Source: Lachnospiraceae bacterium (lineage in GTDB: Bacteria > Bacillota > Clostridia > Lachnospirales > Lachnospiraceae). Taken from it: a DNA stretch of 13,143 nt. Positions 1-5,750 of this stretch are shown here, piece after piece. Within the stretch, counting starts at the first letter, position 1. Each line of letters begins with the position of its first letter. The stretch covers positions 1-13,143 of the forward strand of contig JAAVAG010000029.1 of the NCBI GenBank assembly GCA_014804185.1, given 5' to 3'. Under the pieces are notes generated by a model that worked only from the letters and a program-made list of their open reading frames with translations, was not told where the DNA came from and did not search any database. Position numbers and translations under genes: made by a program.

Positions 1-177
1 AAAGCGGAGGGAAAAGCGGAAGCTGTATTGGATTTTCTGGAAGAAAAAGGGCATGTTCCGGAGCAGCTGAGAGAAAAGATCATGGGGCAGAACGATCTGG
101 ATATTCTGAAAAAATGGCTGAAGCTGGCCGTACGAACCGAATCCATCGGCGAATTTATACGGCAGATGGAAAATTGA
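1..177 (+). CDS. C-terminal fragment, Rpn/PD-(D/E)XK putative transposase-like protein (5' end outside window)
   Basis: Frame 1 is open from the first base to a TGA at 175-177, giving 58 residues with no start codon, so the gene begins upstream of the window. The tail is charged and helical, with a KAEGKAEAVLDFLEEKG segment and then LDILKKWLKLAVRTESI. From memory this resembles the C-terminal extension of Rpn-family recombination-promoting nuclease/putative transposase proteins, which are abundant in Lachnospiraceae. Their catalytic PD-(D/E)XK domain is N-terminal and would lie outside the window, so no catalytic residue can be checked. The gene has no evident link to the sugar genes that follow. 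The reading frame is secure; the family is a tentative call. Confidence 0.5.
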   Translation, partial: KAEGKAEAVLDFLEEKGHVPEQLREKIMGQNDLDILKKWLKLAVRTESIGEFIRQMEN

Positions 178-218
178 CTGACGACAGATGAAAAGCTGAC
201 GAAAGAACTGAAAAACAC

Positions 219-233
219 CTGCCGGTGCGGCAG
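219..233 (+). other. small GC hairpin just upstream of the GH3 gene
   Basis: CTGCCG (219-224), loop GTG, CGGCAG (228-233) form a perfect 6-bp stem with a 3-nt loop in the short gap between the upstream gene and the GH3 gene. No T-run follows, so it is not a convincing intrinsic terminator. Its 3' arm touches the GAGGG (233-237) that could serve as a ribosome binding site for the GH3 gene. It may be only a chance structure. I see no convincing promoter in 178-261. Confidence 0.25.
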
Positions 234-261
234 AGGGTTGCGGAAAGGTATGGTTATTATT

Positions 262-2418
262 ATGGAAATTGCAGAAAATCGGGAAAAAAACAGGGAGTAC
301 AGAGAGCGTGCAAGGGCTCTTGTGGCGCAGATGACGCTGGAGGAAAAGGTGGAGCAGACCGTGCACAATGCGCCGGCGGTGGAGCGTTTGGGCATCAAGG
401 CATACAACTGGTGGAACGAGGCGCTGCACGGAGTGGCGAGGGCCGGAGTGGCCACCGTTTTCCCGCAGTCCATAGGACTGGCGGCCACCTTTGATGAGGA
501 ACTGGTTGGGCAGGTAGCGGACGCCATATCCACGGAGGGCCGCGCCAAATTTAATATGCAGCAGGCGGAGGGCGACACCGGCCTGTACAAGGGGCTGACA
601 TTCTGGTCGCCCAATATCAATATTTTCAGGGATCCCAGGTGGGGCCGGGGACATGAGACGTTCGGGGAGGATCCTTACCTCACCTCGCGCATGGGGGTTG
701 CCTTTGTAAAGGGGCTGCAGGGACATAACGAAAAGTATCTGAAAGCGGCGGCCTGTGTGAAGCACGCTGCGGTGCACAGCGGGCCGGAGGGCATCCGCCA
801 CAGCTTTAATGCGGTGGTAGGAAAACAGGATCTGTATGAGACCTATCTTCCCGCATTTAAAGCGTGCATACAGGAAGGGCACGTGGAGGCCGTGATGGGG
901 GCCTACAACATGATTAACGGAGTGCCCTGCTGCGCCAATAAGGAACTGCTGGAGGAGATCTTCCGGGGTAAGTGGGGATTTGAGGGCCATGTGGTCAGCG
1001 ACTGTGGGGCCATCGTAGATTTCCATATGGGGCATCATATCACGGATACGCCGGTGGAATCGGCGGCCATGGCCATGAACGGCGGCTGCGATTTAAACTG
1101 CGGCAATATGTATCTTTTCCTGAAACAGGCGGTGGACGAGGGAAGAGTGGATGAAAAGCGTCTGGACGAGGCACTGGTGAATCTCTTTACGGCCAGAATG
1201 AAACTGGGTGTGCTGGATCAGAAAGAGGAGAATCCCTATGACAGCATCCCTTACAGCGTGGTGGACAGCAGGCCCATGCAGCAGCTGAACCGGGAAACCG
1301 CCGCAAAAAGCGTTGTGCTCCTGAAAAATGAGGGAAATCTCCTGCCGCTGGATAAATCCTCCATCCGGACGATTGGTGTGATCGGGCCCAATGCCAACAG
1401 CCGAAAGGCGCTGGTGGGAAATTATGAGGGAACCGCGTCCAGGTACTGGACGATTTCCGAGGGAATCCAGGAATATCTGGGAGACGACGTGCGCGTCATG
1501 TTTTCTGAGGGGTGCCATCTGTACCGCGACAGCGTGGAGGGGCTGGGAAGCGGCAACGACCGGATGTCGGAGGTGAAAGGGGTCTGCGCGTGCAGCGATG
1601 TGATCGTGGTCTGCCTGGGACTGGACGCCAGTCTGGAGGGAGAACAGGGCGATGCCAACAACGAGTACGGAAGCGGAGACAAGCCCAATCTGAATCTGCC
1701 GGGGCATCAGCAGGAGGTTCTGGAGGAGGTATGCAGGAGCGGCAAGCCCGTGGTGCTGGTTCTTCTGTCCGGCAGCGCGCTGGCGGTAAACTGGGCCGAC
1801 GAACATGTACCCGCTATCTTGCAGGGATGGTATCCCGGAGCTCAGGGCGGCCGCGCCATCGCGGAGATTCTGTTTGGGGAGCGGTGCCCGGAGGGAAAAC
1901 TTCCGGTGACATTCTACCGGTCCGTGGAGGAACTGCCCGACTTTACAGACTACAATATGAAAGGACGGACTTACCGGTATATGAAAGGGGAGGCGCTGTA
2001 TCCTTTCGGCTATGGGCTGTCCTATACGTCTTTTTCCATCGGGCAGATCAGCGCCGATGCAAAGAAAGTGGGGCCGGAGGGCGTGACCATCCGAGCACTG
2101 GTCAAAAATACCGGAGATATGCCGGGAGGCGAAACCGTGCAGGTTTATGTTAAAATCTGCGGGGAAGATACGCCGAATGCGCAGCTGAAGGGACTCTGTA
2201 AGGTGCATCTTGCACCCGGGGAGGAGCAGGAGGTACAGATCCATCTGTCCGCTGCCGCCTTTGGACTGTATGATGAAGAAGGAGCGCTTCGCGTCAGAGC
2301 GGGACAGGCATTTGTCTATGTGGGCGGACAGGCGCCGGATACAAGGAGCGAAAAGCTGACCGGACGGCATGTGGAACGGCTGACGTTTGAGACGGCGGAT
2401 GCAGTTGTGGAGGAATAA
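262..2418 (+). CDS. glycoside hydrolase family 3 beta-glycosidase (beta-xylosidase/beta-glucosidase type)
   Basis: Predicted retaining exo-acting enzyme that releases terminal beta-linked glucose or xylose (arabinose is possible) from oligosaccharides. No signal peptide is visible, so it should act in the cytoplasm on imported substrate. The product is 718 aa from ATG 262. The GH3 barrel shows NIFRDPRWGRGHETFGEDP (residues 120-138), the K167-H168 pair, and VVSDCGAI with D247 as predicted nucleophile. SDC rather than SDW is common in the xylosidase-like branch. The second domain has LEGEQGDANNE (458-468), where the acid/base glutamate is expected, followed by LNLPG. A fibronectin III-like domain closes the protein, with VKNTGDMPGGETVQVYV. 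The start is uncertain: ATG 250 and TTG 238 are in frame, and the purine-rich sites (233-237, 242-248) are poorly spaced for all three. Substrate specificity cannot be read from sequence. It is followed 59 nt later by the GH29 gene. Confidence 0.93.
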   Translation: MEIAENREKNREYRERARALVAQMTLEEKVEQTVHNAPAVERLGIKAYNWWNEALHGVARAGVATVFPQSIGLAATFDEELVGQVADAISTEGRAKFNMQQAEGDTGLYKGLTFWSPNINIFRDPRWGRGHETFGEDPYLTSRMGVAFVKGLQGHNEKYLKAAACVKHAAVHSGPEGIRHSFNAVVGKQDLYETYLPAFKACIQEGHVEAVMGAYNMINGVPCCANKELLEEIFRGKWGFEGHVVSDCGAIVDFHMGHHITDTPVESAAMAMNGGCDLNCGNMYLFLKQAVDEGRVDEKRLDEALVNLFTARMKLGVLDQKEENPYDSIPYSVVDSRPMQQLNRETAAKSVVLLKNEGNLLPLDKSSIRTIGVIGPNANSRKALVGNYEGTASRYWTISEGIQEYLGDDVRVMFSEGCHLYRDSVEGLGSGNDRMSEVKGVCACSDVIVVCLGLDASLEGEQGDANNEYGSGDKPNLNLPGHQQEVLEEVCRSGKPVVLVLLSGSALAVNWADEHVPAILQGWYPGAQGGRAIAEILFGERCPEGKLPVTFYRSVEELPDFTDYNMKGRTYRYMKGEALYPFGYGLSYTSFSIGQISADAKKVGPEGVTIRALVKNTGDMPGGETVQVYVKICGEDTPNAQLKGLCKVHLAPGEEQEVQIHLSAAAFGLYDEEGALRVRAGQAFVYVGGQAPDTRSEKLTGRHVERLTFETADAVVEE

Positions 2419-2458
2419 CGAAACCATCGCGCGGCAGAATGGCAAGGCCGTGAAAAAA

Positions 2459-2467
2459 GGAGAGGAG
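2459..2467 (+). promoter_or_regulatory. ribosome binding site for the GH29 gene
   Basis: The purine-rich stretch GGAGAGGAG ends 10 nt before ATG 2478 and 13 nt before the adjacent in-frame ATG 2481. The closer spacing favours 2478. There is no room for a terminator in the 59-nt gap after the GH3 gene, which suggests the two hydrolases are cotranscribed. Confidence 0.7.
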
Positions 2468-2477
2468 AATATCTGTT

Positions 2478-3767
2478 ATGATGCAGGAATGGTTTAAAAA
2501 GGCGAAACTGGGAATTTTTATTCATTACGGAATCTATGCGGTGGGAGATGTGTCGGAGTCCTGGTCGTTTCATAACGGCGGGATCTCCTATGAGGACTAT
2601 ATGAAACAGTGCGACGGCTTTACGGCTTCAAAGTTTGACGCAAAAGCCTGGGCGGATCTGTTTAAGCGCGCGGGGGCGCAGTATGTGGTGATGACTTCCA
2701 AGCATCACGACGGCGTTGCGCTGTTCGACACGCAGTATTCCGACTTAAGCGTTGTGAAAAAGACGCCCGCCGCCAGGGACATTGTAAAAGAGTACACGGC
2801 GGCGGTCCGGGAGGCGGGGATGCAGGTAGGTCTGTATTTTTCCCTGATCGACTGGTCGGATCCCCGTTACAGGACAGTATATCCCGAGGGCGCGGATCCG
2901 AAAAATCATCTGAAAGATGTCTTTGCCACACCGGCGGGAGGCCCGGAAGATCCGGAAAAGTGGCAGGAGTTTCTGGAGTTTAACAACAATCAGATCCGCG
3001 AACTGATGACAAACTACGGCACGGTGGATCTGCTGTGGTTTGACGGGGACTGGGAGCGCAGCGCGAACCAGTGGAAAGCGAAAGAATTCAAGGCGTATCT
3101 GGAGAGCCTGAATCCCAACGTGGTGGTCAATTCCAGACTGGCAGGCTACGGGGACTATGAGACGCCGGAGCAGGGAATCCCGCTCTATGGGCCGGAGGGC
3201 GTATGGGAATTCTGCACAACCATCAACAGTTCCTGGGGATACCGCCTTTCCGACAATCATTATAAGACCAGCCGACAGATCATCCGCATGTTCTGCGACT
3301 GTCTCACGCTGGGGGGGAAACTTCTGCTGGATGTTGGGCCGAAAGAGGACGGCACACTGGATGAGAGGCAGATAAAGGTTCTGGAGGATCTGGGAACTTT
3401 TATCCATGATAACCAGGAGGCCATATACGATACAGGGAAAGGACTCGGCTACCATCAGTTTCTGGGCGGAAGCACCCTGTCGGCGGACAAAAAGACAATC
3501 TATCTCTTTGTGTATGACAAACCCGCGGAATTTTTATGTGTAAAGGGTGTCAAGACGCCGGTGAAGAGAGTGAGTGTGCTGCACACAGGGGAAGAACTTA
3601 CTTTTGATTATACGGGCTCTCTCCCCTGGAGCGGAATCCCCGGAACACTCTGGATCCGCGCGGACAAAATGCAGATGCATCCGTTTACCACAGTGCTCAA
3701 GGTGGAACTGGAGGGGGAGATTACATACAATCTCGGACCTGGAGAGGTTGTGACAAACAACGACTGA
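2478..3767 (+). CDS. glycoside hydrolase family 29 alpha-L-fucosidase
   Basis: Predicted retaining enzyme that removes terminal alpha-linked L-fucose. The 429-aa protein has no signal peptide, so it is probably cytoplasmic. The N-terminus carries the GH29 signature WFKKAKLGIFIHYGIY (5-20). TSKHHDG follows (H76, H77), then DLLWFDGDW, where D189 of WFDG is the predicted catalytic nucleophile. WEFCTTINSSWGY and GGKLLLDVGPKEDGTLD are also typical of the end of the GH29 barrel. The rest, from about residue 335, looks like the short C-terminal beta-sandwich. The length is slightly below many GH29 enzymes, with no sign of truncation. The general acid/base and the linkage specificity (1,2, 1,3, 1,4 or 1,6) cannot be assigned. 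Pairing with a GH3 enzyme suggests stepwise trimming of a fucosylated oligosaccharide, such as a xyloglucan fragment or host glycan; this is inference. Confidence 0.95.
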   Translation: MMQEWFKKAKLGIFIHYGIYAVGDVSESWSFHNGGISYEDYMKQCDGFTASKFDAKAWADLFKRAGAQYVVMTSKHHDGVALFDTQYSDLSVVKKTPAARDIVKEYTAAVREAGMQVGLYFSLIDWSDPRYRTVYPEGADPKNHLKDVFATPAGGPEDPEKWQEFLEFNNNQIRELMTNYGTVDLLWFDGDWERSANQWKAKEFKAYLESLNPNVVVNSRLAGYGDYETPEQGIPLYGPEGVWEFCTTINSSWGYRLSDNHYKTSRQIIRMFCDCLTLGGKLLLDVGPKEDGTLDERQIKVLEDLGTFIHDNQEAIYDTGKGLGYHQFLGGSTLSADKKTIYLFVYDKPAEFLCVKGVKTPVKRVSVLHTGEELTFDYTGSLPWSGIPGTLWIRADKMQMHPFTTVLKVELEGEITYNLGPGEVVTNND

Positions 3768-3796
3768 TTGAATCAGGAACGTATATAGAAAATTCG

Positions 3797-3829
3797 AAAA
3801 ACAGGCGTATCTTCGGAACGCCTGTTTTT
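3797..3829 (+). terminator. intrinsic terminator after the GH29 gene
   Basis: AAAAACAGGCGT (3797-3808) and ACGCCTGTTTTT (3818-3829) are perfect reverse complements, giving a 12-bp stem. Inside the loop a further TC/GA pairing presents a c(TTCG)g tetraloop. The 3' arm ends in a five-T run, and the A-run of the 5' arm could let it act on the opposite strand as well. It lies 30 nt after the GH29 stop codon and separates the hydrolase unit from the transport operon. Confidence 0.9.
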
Positions 3830-3868
3830 GTGTGCACAAAAATAGACAAAGGACAGGCGTGTTACATG

Positions 3869-3916
3869 AACAGAATTAACAAAAGATAATCGTACAAAAT
3901 AACAGAATTAACAAAA
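3869..3916 (+). repeat. perfect 16-bp direct repeat, 32-bp period, upstream of the transport operon promoter
   Basis: AACAGAATTAACAAAA occurs at 3869-3884 and again, identically, at 3901-3916. The 32-bp period is about three helical turns, which places both copies on the same DNA face. They are centred about 100 and 68 bp upstream of the predicted start of transcription. A partial third match (AGAATTAA, 3966-3973) overlaps the -10 box. Position and phasing suggest paired sites for a transcription activator, for example an AraC-family or response regulator. No regulator gene is present in the window, so the binder is unknown. Confidence 0.6.
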
Positions 3917-3930
3917 ACATGTCATATGTT
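3916..3930 (+). promoter_or_regulatory. candidate operator dyad upstream of the -35 box
   Basis: AACAT and ATGTT form an inverted repeat around a 5-bp spacer, immediately after the second direct repeat and 11 bp before the -35 box. A second dyad, GTTGA (3941-3945) with TCAAC (3954-3958), spans the -35 element itself. Both are short and in AT-rich DNA, so they may be fortuitous; their location is the main argument for a role. Confidence 0.3.
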
Positions 3931-3941
3931 AAAAAAATAAG

Positions 3942-3970
3942 TTGACAAAGTGCTCAACAGACAGTAGAAT
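3942..3970 (+). promoter_or_regulatory. sigma-A type promoter for the transport operon
   Basis: A perfect TTGACA (-35, 3942-3947) and TAGAAT (-10, 3965-3970, one mismatch to TATAAT) are separated by the optimal 17 bp. Transcription would start near 3977, leaving a leader of about 90 nt before ATG 4067. The promoter follows the GH29 terminator and is the best core promoter in the window, consistent with high expression of the first gene, a binding protein. Confidence 0.85.
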
Positions 3971-3996
3971 TAAGCTAGTCTTGATACATAATTTAG

Positions 3997-4013
3997 TTCT
4001 AAAGTTTTTAGAA
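3997..4013 (+). other. short stem-loop in the operon leader
   Basis: TTCTAAA, loop GTT, TTTAGAA form a 7-bp stem with a 3-nt loop about 20 nt into the predicted transcript, followed by an A-rich run. It is weak because it is AU-only apart from one G-C pair. It does not match a riboswitch I recognise. A stabilising or spacer role for the leader is possible. Confidence 0.3.
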
Positions 4014-4050
4014 AAAAATTATTTTATTAAGATTATCTTTATCATTTTAA

Positions 4051-4059
4051 AGAAGGAGG
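4051..4059 (+). promoter_or_regulatory. strong ribosome binding site of the binding-protein gene
   Basis: AGAAGGAGG is a near-perfect anti-16S match placed 7 nt before ATG 4067. It fixes the start codon and predicts efficient translation of this first gene of the operon. Confidence 0.9.
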
Positions 4060-4066
4060 ATAATTC

Positions 4067-5635
4067 ATGAAAAAGAAACTGTTAACAAAGTTTTGTGCTG
4101 TTGCAATGGCAGTTGCAATGGTAGGAACGATGGTCGGATGCGGCGACGATGATAACACTCCCGCAGGCAACGACAACACCACTCCTGGCACCGAGCAGCA
4201 GGGCGGAAACGACCAGCAGGGTGGTGATGAGCAGCAGGGCGGCGACGAGCAGGGTGATGATCAGGCTGATGCACAGACCTATGACTTCGGCGGCGCTGTT
4301 GTCAGAGTAAGCGGCGGTATCTGGGGAGATATCAATCCGGATAACGAGGGAAATGCAAGCTACATCGAAAAGATGGATCTGGTTCCCCAGCTGGAAGCAA
4401 AGTACAACATCAAAATTGAGTATGTGAAGCTGGAAGGCGACGAGGGTCTGAGCACAACCGAACTTATTCTGGCCGGATTCACAAACGGACAGTGCTATGC
4501 GGATCTGTTCTGCGTGGGCGACGATGTTACTATCAGACTGCGTGATTATCTGGTGGACATCAGCAGCTTCAAAGACGAACTGCAGATGGGTTCCATCTAT
4601 GTTGATCCCGTTACATGGTACGGCAAAACATATGGTTTCACCTATGACAACATGGGCAGCGTTTACGTAATGGCTTACAGCCGCAAGTTTCTGGAGAGCA
4701 TCGGTATGAATGTTACTCCTACCGAAAAGTTCCTGAAAGGCGAGTGGAGCTATGATGACTGCATCGAGTATTTCACAGAGATGAAAGAGCAACTGCCGGA
4801 AGGTACTTATCCCATTGCTGTACACAGCAACCACTGGGTATCCATGGCTCCCGCGGCAAACGGCACGCTTTCCGTTGATTCCAACGGCGGTATCCACCTG
4901 GCGGACGATGATTATGTAGAAGCTATCAACTTCTATCAGCAGCTTCTTGATCTGGGCCTTGCTTCTCCCATGGTTGATGTTGTATGGGCTGATGACGGCT
5001 CTCTGGAAGATATTACCGAGCCTTACGGCATGGATGATATGTGTACCGCAACCCAGGCAAAGGATCATGTGCTGACAATGGTTGAGGCATGGCAGATGTC
5101 TAGCCTTGAGGGCAAGCTGGAAGGCGAGTGGGGCATCGTTCCCTGGCCTTGGGGTTCCAGCGTAACCTGCACACCCGGCGAAGACGGCTACAAGACACTG
5201 AGCGAGAACTATCATACCGCACAGTCCATCTGGACCAACATGGTTGCCGCACAGAAAGAGTACAGGGGCGCAGATGCTCAGCAGATTCCCGACAATGTTC
5301 TGTTCCAGATCGCCCGTGATTGGTGTGACCTTTGCGACGCGAACGGCGCGGCTGCAAGATACAGAATGTGGGAAGCCGAGAAGAACGGCGAAGAGTATGA
5401 GAACCTTGGCTATACACCTGGCACACAGGGCAACTTCAGCACCATGGAAGATGCGGCTCTGTATGACTGGCTGCACTCCAGAGTAGTGGTTGACTGGGCA
5501 CATGCAGTTGCTTCTTTTGTAAGAACCAACATGAACGGTTATATGACAATTGGCGGCGGTCAGGATGCAAGATCCTCAGGCGAAAGCTACGCGAGCCAGG
5601 GCAGGGAAGCTCTGAAAGAAGCATTCGGCAACTAA
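4067..5635 (+). CDS. ABC transporter extracellular sugar-binding lipoprotein
   Basis: Captures an oligosaccharide outside the cell and delivers it to the permeases encoded downstream. The 522-aa product starts MKKKLLTKF with a hydrophobic core and a lipobox MVGC, with C25 as the lipidated cysteine after signal peptidase II cleavage. Residues 26 to about 70 form an acidic, low-complexity tether rich in D, Q, G and N, with repeated QQGGD units. The solute-binding domain (family 1, CUT1 type) fills the rest, from YDFGGAVVRVSGG onward. Its aromatic-rich segments, such as DPVTWYGKTYGFTYDN, are typical of this fold. The strong promoter and RBS and the GTT/ACA/GGC-rich codon choice, unlike the GTG/GGG-rich hydrolase genes, suggest this is the most expressed gene here. 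The ligand cannot be predicted. Confidence 0.92.
   Translation: MKKKLLTKFCAVAMAVAMVGTMVGCGDDDNTPAGNDNTTPGTEQQGGNDQQGGDEQQGGDEQGDDQADAQTYDFGGAVVRVSGGIWGDINPDNEGNASYIEKMDLVPQLEAKYNIKIEYVKLEGDEGLSTTELILAGFTNGQCYADLFCVGDDVTIRLRDYLVDISSFKDELQMGSIYVDPVTWYGKTYGFTYDNMGSVYVMAYSRKFLESIGMNVTPTEKFLKGEWSYDDCIEYFTEMKEQLPEGTYPIAVHSNHWVSMAPAANGTLSVDSNGGIHLADDDYVEAINFYQQLLDLGLASPMVDVVWADDGSLEDITEPYGMDDMCTATQAKDHVLTMVEAWQMSSLEGKLEGEWGIVPWPWGSSVTCTPGEDGYKTLSENYHTAQSIWTNMVAAQKEYRGADAQQIPDNVLFQIARDWCDLCDANGAAARYRMWEAEKNGEEYENLGYTPGTQGNFSTMEDAALYDWLHSRVVVDWAHAVASFVRTNMNGYMTIGGGQDARSSGESYASQGREALKEAFGN
4193..4264 (+). repeat. in-frame 18-bp tandem repeats encoding an acidic linker
   Basis: Three consecutive six-codon units (EQQGGN, DQQGGD, EQQGGD at 4193-4246) are followed by the shortened units EQGD and DQ. 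The DNA copies differ mainly at third positions. The repeats encode the flexible tether between the lipidated cysteine and the binding domain, and such tracts can change length by slippage. Confidence 0.8.
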
Positions 5636-5679
5636 GAAAGTATGACCTTGCTGAAATAAGTAGAGTATATTGATTGCGC

Positions 5680-5723
5680 TATGTGGCTGTGGATTCTATG
5701 CAAATAGGGGCCGCAGCCACATA
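5680..5723 (+). other. strong intercistronic hairpin between the two binding-protein genes
   Basis: TATGTGGCTGTGG (5680-5692) pairs with CCGCAGCCACATA (5711-5723): 13 pairs including one T-G wobble, with an 18-nt loop. It is the main content of the 115-nt gap 5636-5750. The following bases (ATATTTAG) lack a T-run, so it is unlikely to be a full intrinsic terminator. Hairpins after the binding-protein gene of sugar ABC operons, as in malE-malF, are known to stabilise the upstream message and lower expression of downstream genes; that role is inferred here. Confidence 0.7.
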
Positions 5724-5750
5724 ATATTTAGAAACGAAAGGGCTGATGGG

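Noticed and set aside
1..177. Mobile element boundary at the left edge
   Set aside because: The Rpn-like tail hints at a transposase-like family, but no inverted repeats or target duplications are visible in the window.
1512..2153. 213-codon plus-strand open frame overlapping GH3 in another frame
   Set aside because: Arg/Gly-rich low-complexity translation inside a coherent GH3 domain; no sign of a frameshift in the gene.
1093..2445. Long minus-strand open frame (450 codons) opposite the GH3 gene
   Set aside because: It mirrors the codon bias of the clear GH3 gene, its translation shows no recognisable domain, and no RBS or promoter supports it.
3977..4066. Riboswitch in the 90-nt leader
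   Set aside because: AT-rich with only one weak stem; no conserved aptamer pattern recognised and no terminator or sequestering hairpin over the RBS.
3830..4066. Catabolite-repression (cre) site
   Set aside because: I looked for the TGNAANCGNNNNCA-type palindrome and found no convincing match.
4082..5503. 473-codon minus-strand open frame opposite the binding-protein gene
   Set aside because: The plus-strand gene has a signal peptide, lipobox, strong RBS and promoter. The antisense translation looks like a shadow of its codon pattern.
5680..5730. Intrinsic terminator between the two binding-protein genes
   Set aside because: The stem is strong but is followed by ATATTTAG rather than a T-run, and the downstream genes have no alternative promoter that I can see.
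5670..5750. Extended N-terminus of the CBM-SBP protein from TTG 5670
   Set aside because: The extra 27 residues do not look like a signal sequence, have no RBS and would code through the 13-bp hairpin. GTG 5751 starts a classic basic-plus-hydrophobic anchor.
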